Source: Roseicyclus amphidinii (GTDB lineage Bacteria; Pseudomonadota; Alphaproteobacteria; Rhodobacterales; Rhodobacteraceae). Taken from it: a stretch of DNA of 64,000 nt. Position numbers and translations under genes: made by a program. The notes below the pieces were generated by a model, which saw nothing but the letters and a program-made list of their open reading frames with translations, was not told the origin of the DNA and searched no databases. Of this stretch, positions 56,114 through 64,000 are shown in pieces; the stretch's first letter is position 1, and each line of letters opens with the position of its first letter. The stretch lies in assembly GCF_030163755.1 (NCBI RefSeq), contig NZ_JASJOE010000002.1, positions 1-64,000 on the forward strand. The letters are read 5' to 3'.

Positions 56114-57517
56114 TCACATAAGGTCGCGCACATCCGTCAGGCGGCCGGTGACCGCGGCGGCTGCGGCCATCGCGGGCGACATCAGGTGCGTGCGACCGCC
56201 GCGACCCTGGCGGCCCTCGAAATTGCGGTTCGAGGTGGCGGCGCAGCGTTCGCCCGGCTGCAGCTGGTCGGGGTTCATCGCAAGGCACATGGAACAGCCC
56301 GCAAGCCGCCATTCGAAACCGGCTTCCTTGAAGATGTCGGCCAGCCCCTCTTCCTCGGCCTGCGCGCGGACAAGGCCCGAGCCGGGCACGACCATCGCGC
56401 GCTTCACGGCGATCTTCTTGCCCTTCAGGATCTCGGCGGCGGCGCGCAGATCTTCGATCCGGCCATTGGTGCAGGAGCCGATGAAGACCGTGTCGATCTC
56501 GATGTCCTTGAGCGGCGTGCCGGGCTTGAGGCCCATGTAGTCGAGCGACCGCTGCGCGGCACCCACCTTGCCACCGGTGAAGTCCTCGGCCGCGGGAACC
56601 GCGGCGGTGATCGGCAGAACATCTTCGGGCGAAGTGCCCCAGGTCACGACCGGCGCGATGTCCTCGCCGCGGATGGTGACGACCTTGTCCCAATGCGCGT
56701 CATCGTCGGAGAAGAGCGTCTTCCACCAGGCAAGCGCGGCCTCCCACTGCGCACCCTTCGGCGCATGGGGGCGGCCCTGCACATAGGCGAAGGTCTTTTC
56801 ATCGGGCGCGATCAGGCCCGCGCGCGCGCCGCCCTCGATCGCCATGTTGCAGACGGTCATCCGGCCTTCCATCGAGAGGTCGCGGATCGCCTCGCCGCAA
56901 TACTCGATCACGTAGCCGGTGCCGCCCGCGGTGCCGGTCACGCCGATCACCGACAGGGTGATGTCCTTGGCCGTGACGCCCGGCGCGAGCTTGCCGGTGA
57001 TCTCGACCTTCATGTTCTTCGATTTCTTCTGGATCAGCGTCTGGGTGGCCAGCACATGCTCCACCTCCGACGTGCCGATCCCGTGCGCCAAGGCACCGAA
57101 GGCGCCATGCGTCGCCGTGTGGCTGTCACCGCAAACCACCGTCATGCCCGGCAGCGTCCAGCCCTGCTCGGGGCCGACGATATGCACGATCCCCTGCCGC
57201 ACGTCGGTGACGGGGTAGTAATGGATGCCGAAATCCTTGGCGTTCTGGTCGAGGGCGGCCACCTGGATGCGGCTTTCCTCGGGCATCTGGTCGGGGTTCT
57301 CGCGGCCCGCGGTGGTGGGCACGTTGTGGTCGGGCACCGCGATGGTCTTTTCCGGCGCGCGGACGGTGCGGCTCGTCATGCGCAGCCCTTCGAAGGCCTG
57401 CGGGCTGGTGACCTCATGCACGAGGTGGCGGTCGATGTAGAGAAGGCTCGTGCCGTCCTCGGCCTCATGCACGAGGTGGGCGTCCCAGATCTTGTCGTAG
57501 AGTGTCTTGCCGGTCAT
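56114..57517 (-). CDS. leuC: 3-isopropylmalate dehydratase large subunit
   Basis: The 467-residue protein has [20 protein letters not shown] at about residue 130, [16 protein letters not shown] with the first Fe-S cysteine near 347, and [12 protein letters not shown] with the other two near 408-411. These are aconitase-family cluster ligands. It isomerises isopropylmalate with LeuD. It lies about 3.6 kb upstream of leuD on the same strand. Confidence 0.97.
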   Translation of the reverse strand: MTGKTLYDKIWDAHLVHEAEDGTSLLYIDRHLVHEVTSPQAFEGLRMTSRTVRAPEKTIAVPDHNVPTTAGRENPDQMPEESRIQVAALDQNAKDFGIHYYPVTDVRQGIVHIVGPEQGWTLPGMTVVCGDSHTATHGAFGALAHGIGTSEVEHVLATQTLIQKKSKNMKVEITGKLAPGVTAKDITLSVIGVTGTAGGTGYVIEYCGEAIRDLSMEGRMTVCNMAIEGGARAGLIAPDEKTFAYVQGRPHAPKGAQWEAALAWWKTLFSDDDAHWDKVVTIRGEDIAPVVTWGTSPEDVLPITAAVPAAEDFTGGKVGAAQRSLDYMGLKPGTPLKDIEIDTVFIGSCTNGRIEDLRAAAEILKGKKIAVKRAMVVPGSGLVRAQAEEEGLADIFKEAGFEWRLAGCSMCLAMNPDQLQPGERCAATSNRNFEGRQGRGGRTHLMSPAMAAAAAVTGRLTDVRDLM

Positions 57518-57870
57518 CGTCTCAGGGTCCTTGATGTCGGATATGTCGGGGAATGCGTGACGAGAGGGGCCTCAAAGGCCGCCGAGCCGAGACCGGCGCG
57601 CGCCATGGAATCGCCACGGCAGGCGCTCCCGATCCCCGATGTCGAATATCCCGGTCATGTCACCGCGCGGGATACATCGGGTCGAGGCGGATTCCAAGCC
57701 TCGCGCTTGTGATGCGATGCAGATCGTCCGGGCATCTCCTGCCTGCGGGGACGGGTCCGAGATGGTGCCGGAGACCCCGAGCGGGCATCACGGTCGCTGT
57801 CGCGCGGCGCGCGCTGCGGGTGCTGGAGGGATCGACGCTGCGCACCACGCCGTTGGACTGATCCAAAGGA

Positions 57871-57957
57871 GCGGCTGCGCCGCGTTGTTTTTTGGTCGCT
57901 TCGCTCCGGTTTGCGCGCTGCGCGCGCGGGGGGCTCCGCCCCCCATCCCTTCGGGAT
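57871..57957. repeat. Cluster of GC-rich hairpins downstream of the ThDP enzyme gene
   Basis: Four short palindromes follow one another: GCGGC-TGC-GCCGC (57871), a GCGCGC run (57913), GGGGGGC-TCC-GCCCCCC (57928-57944) and ATCCC-TTC-GGGAT (57945-57957). They lie in the 473-base gap 57518-57990, between leuC's upstream side and the end of the ThDP enzyme gene, and could act as a terminator for the latter. Similar GC-rich stem arrays are common between genes in Rhodobacteraceae. The rest of the gap holds no gene I can see. Confidence 0.55.
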
Positions 57958-57990
57958 TCCCCCCGCCATATTTGAAGGATGAAGATGCGG

Positions 57991-59613
57991 TCAGAGGGAT
58001 TTCGTGGTGCTCAGCATCGTCGGGTCGAGGACCAGTTCGATGAGGTGAAGGCCGCCCGTGTCGGCGGCGTCGAGGGCCGGGGCGAGATCGTCCATCGCGG
58101 TGATCCGGTGGCCGGTGCCGCCGTAGCTGGCCGCGAGCTGCACGTAATCGGGGTTGAACAGCTCGGTTCCCGAGACGCGGCCGGGGTAGTGGTTTTCCTG
58201 GTGCATCCGGATCGTGCCGTAGCGGCCGTTGTTGGCGATGATCACGGTGATGTCGGCACCGTATTGGCGCGCGGTCGACAGCTCCTGCAGGGTCATCTGC
58301 AGGCAGCCGTCGCCGGCGAAGCAGATCACCGGGCGGTCGGGGTGCTGCAGTTTCGCCGCGATGGCGGCGGGCAGACCGTAGCCCATCGAGCCCGAGGTGG
58401 GGGCCACTTGCGTCCTGTAGCCGCGGTAGCGGGCGTAGCGGTGCAGGAACGCCGCGTAATTGCCCGCCCCGTTGGTGTAGAGCGCGCGGCCTTCGTAGCG
58501 ATCGGAGACGGCGCGCACGACCTGTTCCATCTTCACCGCGCCGGGGGTTTCCTGCGGCACCTGCCAGGCTTCGTAGTCCGCGCGCGCGCGTTCCGTCCAG
58601 GCGGGGTCCTTGATCCGGCCATTGGCTCCGCGCAGGGCGGCGAGAACCGCGGGGGCGGGCGCGGCGAGGCTGGCGCTGGGCTGGTAGACCGTGCCGATCT
58701 CGTCGGGGTCGGGGTGGACGTGCAGGATCGTCTTGCCCGGATCGGCAGGGTCGATGAGCGTGTAGCCGTTCGTCGCCGTCTCGCCCATCCTGGCGCCGAG
58801 GATCAATAGCGCGTCGGCCGCGCGCAGGCGCTGGCCCAGCTTCGGGTTCATACCGACGCCGAGATCGCCGATGTAGTTCGGGTGGCCGTTGTCGACATGA
58901 TCCTGCCGCCGGAAGGTGACGGCCACGGGCAGGCCGGTGGCCTCGGCCAGCGCCTGCAGGTCCGCCTGCGCCTGCGCCGACCAGCCCGGCCCGCCTGCGA
59001 CGATCATCGGGCGATCATGGGCGAGCAGCCGGTCGAGCAGCGCATGGGCCGTGGCCGGGTCGACCGGCTGTTGCGGCAGGGTCGCCGGCCCGAGGTCGGG
59101 GACATCGGCCTCGGCCGACAGCACATCCTCGGGCAGTGCCAGCACCACGGGGCCGGGGCGGCCCGACTGCGCGACATGGAAGGCGCGGGCGATGTATTCG
59201 GGCAGGCGCGCGGTGGTTTCCACCTCGGCTACCCATTTCACCAGCGGCGAGAAGAAGCGGCGGTAATCCACCTCCTGGAAGGCGCCGCGGTCGCGGTCGC
59301 GCAGCGCCACCTGTCCGACGAAGACCACCATCGGCGTGCTGTCCTGCATCGCCACATGCAGCCCCGAGGCGGCATTGGTCGCCCCCGGGCCGCGGGTCAC
59401 GAACAGCACGCCGGGTGTGCCGGTCAGCTTTCCATGCGCTTCGGCCATCATGGCCGCGCCGCCCTCCTGCCTGCAGACGACATTCTGGATGTCGTGATCA
59501 TAAAGCCCGTCGAGCGCGGCGAGAAAGCTTTCGCCCGGCACCGAGAAGACGCGGGCCACCCCGTTGATCGCCAGCTGGTCGGCCAGGATCTTTCCCCCGT
59601 GGCGCTTGGACAT
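57991..59613 (-). CDS. Thiamine-diphosphate-dependent enzyme, acetolactate-synthase-like
   Basis: The 540-residue protein has the three ThDP domains: the catalytic glutamate in CRQEGGAAMMAEAHGKLTG at about residue 49, a central Rossmann-like domain, and the ThDP-Mg motif GDGCLQMTLQELSTARQYGA to NNGRYG at about 430-460. It could be acetolactate synthase-like, or a carboligase or decarboxylase of unknown substrate; no small subunit (ilvN) is adjacent. Its 5' end is divergent from an FMN reductase gene with 54 bases between. Confidence 0.88.
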   Translation of the reverse strand: MSKRHGGKILADQLAINGVARVFSVPGESFLAALDGLYDHDIQNVVCRQEGGAAMMAEAHGKLTGTPGVLFVTRGPGATNAASGLHVAMQDSTPMVVFVGQVALRDRDRGAFQEVDYRRFFSPLVKWVAEVETTARLPEYIARAFHVAQSGRPGPVVLALPEDVLSAEADVPDLGPATLPQQPVDPATAHALLDRLLAHDRPMIVAGGPGWSAQAQADLQALAEATGLPVAVTFRRQDHVDNGHPNYIGDLGVGMNPKLGQRLRAADALLILGARMGETATNGYTLIDPADPGKTILHVHPDPDEIGTVYQPSASLAAPAPAVLAALRGANGRIKDPAWTERARADYEAWQVPQETPGAVKMEQVVRAVSDRYEGRALYTNGAGNYAAFLHRYARYRGYRTQVAPTSGSMGYGLPAAIAAKLQHPDRPVICFAGDGCLQMTLQELSTARQYGADITVIIANNGRYGTIRMHQENHYPGRVSGTELFNPDYVQLAASYGGTGHRITAMDDLAPALDAADTGGLHLIELVLDPTMLSTTKSL

Positions 59614-59667
59614 GGCCTCCTCCCGTTCTAGATGCCGCGCAACGGTTTTGAACGGAGGGGACAGGGA

Positions 59668-60207
59668 ATGTCCAGCGGCACACTTCTGGGGATCTGCGGA
59701 TCGCTGCGGGCGGCATCATGGAACCGCAAGCTGATGCTCGAGGCTGCGCGGATGTACGATCCGGCCGAGTTCCTCGACGCCGACCTGCGCCTGCCGCTCT
59801 ATGACGGCGACCTCGAGGAGGCCCATGGCATCCCGCCCGAGGTGCAGCGCCTTGCCGACCAGATCAAGGCCGCCGACGCGGTGGTGATCGCGGGCCCGGA
59901 ATACAACAAGGCGCTGTCGGGTGTTCTGAAGAACGCGCTCGACTGGGTCAGCCGGGTGCCGGGCGGGGTCTGGCGCGACAAGCCGGTGGCGATCCTCTCG
60001 GCGGCGGCGGGTCGCGCGGGCGGTGAGCGCACGCAGATGACGCTGCGCCACGCGATGAACCCGTTCCGCGCCCATGTTCTGCCGGGGCCGGAGGTGATGA
60101 TCGCGGCCCCGGATCGGGAATTCGACGCCGAGGGGCGGCTGGTGAACGAGATTCCGGTGAAGCTTCTGACCGAGTTGATGGAGGGGCTGCGCCGGGCGGC
60201 CTCCTAA
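59668..60207 (+). CDS. NAD(P)H-dependent FMN reductase (flavodoxin-like)
   Basis: The 179-residue protein has ICGSLRAASWNRKLM for FMN phosphate binding at the start, PLYDGDLEE, and AGPEYNKALSGVLKNALDW at about residue 75, the motif of ChrR/YieF-type reductases. ATG 59668 follows GGAGGGGACAGG. Its end overlaps by 4 bases the end of the convergent FAD oxidoreductase gene. Confidence 0.89.
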   Translation: MSSGTLLGICGSLRAASWNRKLMLEAARMYDPAEFLDADLRLPLYDGDLEEAHGIPPEVQRLADQIKAADAVVIAGPEYNKALSGVLKNALDWVSRVPGGVWRDKPVAILSAAAGRAGGERTQMTLRHAMNPFRAHVLPGPEVMIAAPDREFDAEGRLVNEIPVKLLTELMEGLRRAAS

Positions 60208-61238
60208 AGGCTCGCCTCGGGGCGGAAGGCCTCGGGGATGCGGTCGGTGCTGTCGAGGACGAGGTCGGCCATCATCCCGGCGATGCCGGGGGCCATGCCG
60301 AAGCCGATCTTGAAGCCGCCATTGGCGATATAGGCGCCAGGGCGCAGCGGGTGCGCCCCCAGCATCGGCGCGCGGGAGCGGCTGCGCGGGCGCAGGCCCG
60401 CCCACCGCTCGATCACGGGTGCCGCGCGCAGGGCCGGGCAGAGGCGGCGGGCGGTCTCGACCAGCGCGTCGAGCTGGGCATCGGTGGCGGTGGGGTCGTC
60501 GTAATCGCGCTCGGTGGTGGAGCCAATGGCCGTGGTCCCGTCCGCGTGGGGCACGATGTGCAGCGCCTCGGCGAAAAGCTGCGGCGCGTCGCGCAGATCG
60601 GCGCGCAGAAGCGCGGCCTGCCCCTTGATCCCTTGCCCGACCAGCCGCCCGCGGGCCTGCGTCAACTCGGCCAGCCCGGCGGCCCCGGTCGCCCAGACCT
60701 CGACCGCCGGGCCGTGCGACGGCACGGGCACGATCCGTCCGCCCCTGGCCCAGATCGCCGCGGCCAGCGCCGCACAGGCGCGGCGCGGGTGCATCCGGGC
60801 GCTGAGCGTGTCGTGGATCACCCAACCCGTGGGGCTGGAGAGAAGGCCGGGGAAGTCGTCCTCGGGCACGACCCTCCAGCTATACTTCCCTTGCCAGAGG
60901 TCGGCCGCGCCCCCCTCGCGTGCGCGGGCGAGCGCCAGCGCCGCCGCGTCGGTCACGGGCTGCAAGCGCCCGCCGCGCGCATAGCCGGGGTCTTCGCCGC
61001 CCGTCCGGGCCACCTCGGCCCAGAAGGCCTCGGCCGCATCGAGGCTCTCGAACTGCACCTGTTTCTTGGTGTTCCAGTTTTCCGGCACATGCGGGGCGAG
61101 TGCCCCCACCAGCCCGCCGGAGGAACCCGCGCCGATGCCATGCGGGTCCACCACTTCGACCGCGGCCCCGCGGCGGGCGCAGGCCCAGGCGATTGCAAGG
61201 CCGAAGATGCCCGCGCCGAAGACCCTGATGTCGGCCAT
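60204..61238 (-). CDS. FAD-dependent oxidoreductase, probable tRNA mnm5U-modifying MnmC(C)-like
   Basis: The 344-residue protein has the FAD-binding IRVFGAGIFGLAIAWACARR at the start, GIGAGSSGGLVGALAPHVP at about residue 36, AAGLAELTQARGRLVGQGIKG and a C-terminal GAYIANGGFKIGFGMAPGIA. The long-dash DadA/MnmC-type layout and a divergent mnmD only 67 bases away suggest that it is the oxidase half of a split MnmC. A D-amino-acid dehydrogenase-like role is the alternative. ATG 61238 follows GGGGGA. Confidence 0.84.
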   Translation of the reverse strand: MADIRVFGAGIFGLAIAWACARRGAAVEVVDPHGIGAGSSGGLVGALAPHVPENWNTKKQVQFESLDAAEAFWAEVARTGGEDPGYARGGRLQPVTDAAALALARAREGGAADLWQGKYSWRVVPEDDFPGLLSSPTGWVIHDTLSARMHPRRACAALAAAIWARGGRIVPVPSHGPAVEVWATGAAGLAELTQARGRLVGQGIKGQAALLRADLRDAPQLFAEALHIVPHADGTTAIGSTTERDYDDPTATDAQLDALVETARRLCPALRAAPVIERWAGLRPRSRSRAPMLGAHPLRPGAYIANGGFKIGFGMAPGIAGMMADLVLDSTDRIPEAFRPEASL

Positions 61239-61305
61239 TGCCAATCCCCCGTAGCTGGACCAGTGTCCGCCCGATTCCGGGGCAGGATTAGACGAGCCGC
61301 GCGGC

Positions 61306-61974
61306 ATGGACCACCCGACACACGAGATCGACTGGCGCGCAGGCGGCGTGCCGGTCTCACGTCGCTTCGACGATCCGTTCTTCTCGCTCGAGAACGGGCT
61401 GGCCGAGACGCGGCATGTCTTCCTTGCAGGCAACGACCTGCCTGCGCGCCTCAGGCCGGGGTTCCACATCGCCGAACTGGGCTTCGGCACCGGGCTGAAC
61501 CTGGTGGCCGCCGCCTTGGCGTGGGAGGCCACCGGCCTCGACGGTGCCCTGCGCTTCACCAGTTTCGAGGCCTTCCCCCTGTCGGGCGGCGATGCACGCG
61601 CCGCGCTTGCCGCCTTCCCCGAAGCCGCCCCCTTGGCCGCGGCCATCGCGGCGGCGCTGGACGGTGACGGGCTGATCGAGACGCCGAGCCTGTCGGCGCG
61701 GATCGTCTTCGGTGACGCGCGCGACACCCTGCCGGCGTGGGAGGGCATGGCGGACGCCTGGTTCCTCGACGGGTTCGCGCCTGCGCGCAACCCCGAGCTG
61801 TGGGAGCCTTCGCTGTTGCAGGCAGTCGCGCGCCACACCGTGCAGGGCGGCACCTGCGCGACCTATTCGGCGGCGGGCGCAGTGCGCGCGGCGCTGACAG
61901 AGGCAGGTTTCGAAGTCACGCGCGTCCCCGGCTACGGGCGCAAACGGCACATGGTCCGGGGGCGGCTGGCATGA
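61306..61974 (+). CDS. mnmD: tRNA 5-methylaminomethyl-2-thiouridine methyltransferase
   Basis: The 222-residue protein has DDPFFSLENGLAETRHVFL near residue 22, the SAM motif IAELGFGTGLNLVAAAL at about 53, FTSFEAFPLS, FGDARDTLP and WFLDGFAPARNPELW at about 152, the MnmD hallmark. It is the stand-alone equivalent of the N-terminal half of E. coli MnmC and makes mnm5U from nm5U at tRNA wobble positions. It is followed by an EamA gene with ATGA overlap. Confidence 0.89.
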   Translation: MDHPTHEIDWRAGGVPVSRRFDDPFFSLENGLAETRHVFLAGNDLPARLRPGFHIAELGFGTGLNLVAAALAWEATGLDGALRFTSFEAFPLSGGDARAALAAFPEAAPLAAAIAAALDGDGLIETPSLSARIVFGDARDTLPAWEGMADAWFLDGFAPARNPELWEPSLLQAVARHTVQGGTCATYSAAGAVRAALTEAGFEVTRVPGYGRKRHMVRGRLA

Positions 61975-62849
61975 GCGCGCAGAACACGCGGCTGGGGATC
62001 TGGCTGATGGTGGCGACGACCTTCGTCTTCGCCATGCAGGACGGGATCAGCCGCCACCTTGCCGGCGAATACAACGTGCTGATGGTTGTGATGATCCGCT
62101 ACTGGTTCTTCGCGGCCTTCGTCATCGCCATCGCGGCCCGGCACTCGGGCGGGCTGCGCGCCGCGGCGGCGACGAAACAGCCGCTGGTGCAGCTTGCGCG
62201 CGGCGCGCTGCTGGCCATCGAGATCTGCGTGATGGTGCTGGCCTTCGTCCTGCTCGGCCTCGTCGAAAGCCACGCGGTCTTCACCTGCTACCCGCTTCTG
62301 GTCGCGGCCCTCTCGGGGCCGGTGCTGGGTGAACAGGTCGGCTGGCGGCGCTGGACGGCGATCGGCGTGGGCTTCATCGGCGTGCTTATCATCCTGCAAC
62401 CGGGCTTCCGCGTCTTCCAGGTCGAGGCGCTGGTGGCGCTTCTTGCGGCGCTGATGTTCGCGCTCTACGGCTTGCTGACGCGTTACGCGTCGCGCAAGGA
62501 TTCCACGACGGTCAGCTTCTTCTACACCGGCACCGTGGGCGCGGTCGTCATGACCGCGGTCGGCATCTGGTTCTGGGAACCGATGAGCGCGGGCGACTGG
62601 GTCTGGATGTCGATCCTCTGCCTGACCGGGGCCGGGGGGCACTGGCTGTTGATCAAGGCCTACGAGGTCGCCGAGGCGAGCGCCGTGCAGCCCTTCGCCT
62701 ACCTGCAGCTGGTCTTTGCCACGACGCTGGGGATCACCGTCTTAGGCGAAACGCTGGAACGGAACGTGGCGCTCGGCGCGGGGCTGGTGGTGGCGGCGGG
62801 GGTCTTCACCCTCCTGCGCGCTCGCGCGAAGGAAAAGGCGTCGGGCTAG
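61971..62849 (+). CDS. EamA/DMT-family transporter
   Basis: The 292-residue protein has ten membrane helices in two repeats, with MQDGISRHLAGEYNVLMVVM in the first and GAGGHWLLIKAYEVAEASAV in the second. Substrate unknown. ATG 61971 overlaps the mnmD stop. A palindrome array follows 5 bases after its stop and may end the transcript. Confidence 0.9.
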   Translation: MSAQNTRLGIWLMVATTFVFAMQDGISRHLAGEYNVLMVVMIRYWFFAAFVIAIAARHSGGLRAAAATKQPLVQLARGALLAIEICVMVLAFVLLGLVESHAVFTCYPLLVAALSGPVLGEQVGWRRWTAIGVGFIGVLIILQPGFRVFQVEALVALLAALMFALYGLLTRYASRKDSTTVSFFYTGTVGAVVMTAVGIWFWEPMSAGDWVWMSILCLTGAGGHWLLIKAYEVAEASAVQPFAYLQLVFATTLGITVLGETLERNVALGAGLVVAAGVFTLLRARAKEKASG

Positions 62850-62854
62850 GCGCC

Positions 62855-62941
62855 AAGGGTCTTGCAAGACCCTTTCCAGCCTTTTGCAAAAGGCTGGCCA
62901 GAGCCTTGCAAGGCTCTGGTTCAGCGTCTTGCAAGACGCTG
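62855..62941. repeat. Array of four perfect palindromes centred on TTGCAA
   Basis: Perfect palindromes of 20, 22, 22 and 20 bases lie at 62855-62874, 62876-62897, 62898-62919 and 62922-62941, almost back to back. Arms differ (AAGGGTC, CCAGCCTT, CCAGAGCC, CAGCGTC), but every centre is TTGCAA. They lie between the convergent EamA and ccoS genes and could act as terminators for both, or be a protein-binding or mobile palindromic element. Confidence 0.88.
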
Positions 62942-62954
62942 CATGGCGCCCGGT

Positions 62955-63113
62955 TCAACCCTTGGGCTTGTCGTCGTAATCGTCGCGCAGGATGCGATGG
63001 GCGTCGCCGTCGGGGTCGTCGAACTGCCCCTTGCGCAGCATCCACCAGAAGGCCACGAGCCCGACAAGCCCGAGAAACAGGCTGACCGGGATCAACAGGC
63101 CGAGGATATCCAT
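62955..63113 (-). CDS. ccoS: Cytochrome cbb3 oxidase assembly protein CcoS
   Basis: The 52-residue protein has one membrane helix, LGLLIPVSLFLGLVGLVAFW, then KGQFDDPDGDAHRIL, the standard CcoS motif. It is needed for copper or heme insertion into the cbb3 oxidase. It lies 7 bases after the ccoI stop. The gene is short but the motif is clear. Confidence 0.9.
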   Translation of the reverse strand: MDILGLLIPVSLFLGLVGLVAFWWMLRKGQFDDPDGDAHRILRDDYDDKPKG

Positions 63114-63120
63114 CAGGCGC

Positions 63121-63999
63121 TCACTTCAACCGCAGGGCGTTCAAGGACACCGTAATCGACGACATCGACATCGCCAAGGCCGCGATCAGCGGCGAGCAGA
63201 GCCCCGCCACCGCCAGCGGCACCGCCAGCACGTTGTAGACCGTGGCGATGGTGAAGTTCTCGCGGATCCGCGCCCGCGCCGAGACCGAGGTGCGCATCGC
63301 ATCCGCGATGGGCGCAAGGCTGCGGCCCGTCAGCACCATGTCGGACGCCGTGCGCGCCGCATCCAGCGCCGAGGCGGGCGAGATCGACACATGCGCCGCG
63401 GCCAGCGCCGCTGTGTCGTTCAGCCCGTCGCCCACCATCAGCACCCTGGCCCCCTCCGCCGACAGGTCTGCCACCAGCGCGGCCTTTTCCTGCGGCAGCG
63501 CCTCGGCGATGACCTCGTCGATGCCGATGCGTGCGGCGAAGCGAGTGACGGCGGCCTGCGTGTCGCCCGACAGCAGGATCACGCGCTTGCCCTGGGCCTT
63601 CAGCGCCTGCACCACGTCCTCCGCGCCCTCGCGAAGCGTATCGGAGAAGGCGATGGCCCGCGGCGCGCCGTCGCCGATCCTGAGGAAGGTCGCGGTCTCG
63701 GCGGGGGCCTCGGCCCCGACCCATGCGGCGCGGCCAAGCTGCACGCGCGCCCCGCGCCAGGTGCCTTCCACGCCGAAGCCCGGCACCTCGCGCAGCCCCT
63801 CGACATGGGCCGGGCGCAGCCCGCGCGCGGCCAGCCCGCGGGCGAGGCTTTCGGCCAGCGGATGCGACGAGCCCCGCGCCAGCGCCAGTGCGACGCGCGC
63901 GGCCTCCTCCGGCAGGCGGTCAAGCTCCCGCGGCGTGGGCGCGCCGTTGGTCAGCGTGCCGGTCTTGTCGAAGACGACCGTATCGGCCTCGGCCAGCCG
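63121..63999 (-). CDS. ccoI: Copper-transporting P-type ATPase CcoI (partial)
   Basis: The frame is open to the window edge, so the N-terminal half (heavy-metal domain, CPC helix) is missing. The visible 292 residues contain the phosphorylation motif DKTGTLT near the start, SSHPLAES with the HP locus, the P-domain LLSGDTQAAV and the hinge MVGDGLNDTAALAAAHVSIS, then two C-terminal helices. CcoI loads copper for cbb3 oxidase assembly, consistent with ccoS next. Confidence 0.94.
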   Translation of the reverse strand, partial: RLAEADTVVFDKTGTLTNGAPTPRELDRLPEEAARVALALARGSSHPLAESLARGLAARGLRPAHVEGLREVPGFGVEGTWRGARVQLGRAAWVGAEAPAETATFLRIGDGAPRAIAFSDTLREGAEDVVQALKAQGKRVILLSGDTQAAVTRFAARIGIDEVIAEALPQEKAALVADLSAEGARVLMVGDGLNDTAALAAAHVSISPASALDAARTASDMVLTGRSLAPIADAMRTSVSARARIRENFTIATVYNVLAVPLAVAGLCSPLIAALAMSMSSITVSLNALRLK

Positions 64000-64000
64000 C

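Overview
The window is GC-rich, densely packed DNA of alphaproteobacterial type, most likely from the Rhodobacteraceae/Roseobacter group. The clues are a CuyA very close to what I recall of the Silicibacter (Ruegeria) enzyme, a TRAP transporter, ccoI-ccoS, a split mnmC/mnmD pair, and GC-rich hairpins next to genes. This placement is inferred from gene content alone; no database search was run.

Positions 1-5310 hold the edge of a type III secretion (T3SS) locus. On the + strand are the end of an sctP-like gene, then sctQ, sctR and sctS. Facing them on the - strand is a trio that matches Yersinia yscE-yscF-yscG in size, order and motifs (co-chaperone, needle, TPR chaperone). Directly upstream of that trio, on the same strand, is a Crp/Fnr-type regulator, and divergent from it an AraC-type regulator. 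A near-consensus Crp half-site pair lies between the two regulators. A relic of an IS3-family orfA follows at 5377-5562.

Positions 5560-35944 hold a large surface-polysaccharide locus, almost all on the - strand with many ATGA overlaps. It encodes an EpsG-like polymerase, a PglK-type ABC flippase, seven glycosyltransferases, three methyltransferases, an asparagine-synthase-type amidotransferase and sugar-nucleotide enzymes. The last group comprises TviB/WbpA-like, WbpB, WbpE, WbpD, WecB, a PseB/CapE-like dehydratase and a UDP-GlcA 4-epimerase. An EPS-type MarR regulator, a YdcF protein and an unrecognised 340-residue protein also lie here. An acyltransferase gene is broken by one in-frame TGA. 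At the right end are a WecA-like initiating transferase on the + strand, with a perfect Crp-type palindrome upstream, and an RfaH/NusG-like antiterminator. Taken together the genes predict a glycan containing 2,3-diacetamido-2,3-dideoxy-uronic acid, possibly amidated. Several AT-richer stretches (about 10.5-14.4 kb and 21.5-23.6 kb) suggest separate acquisition.

Positions 36103-43852 hold a TRAP transporter (dctP-dctQ-dctM) with an alpha/beta hydrolase, two LysR regulators, and cuyA-cuyZ for L-cysteate desulfonation and sulfite/sulfate export. Positions 43925-46268 hold a TPP riboswitch with a hairpin that masks the ribosome-binding site, followed by overlapping thiM-thiE-thiD. A tRNA-Pro(CGG) follows.

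Positions 46755-64000 are mostly housekeeping: EamA transporters, leuB, leuD and leuC (scattered), an SDR enzyme, an EEP-family protein, a DUF4198/HupE pair suggestive of nickel or cobalt handling, an MFS transporter, a ThDP-dependent enzyme, an FMN reductase, a divergent mnmC-like/mnmD pair, and the end of a ccoI-ccoS operon. An array of four perfect palindromes that all share the core TTGCAA lies at 62855-62941.
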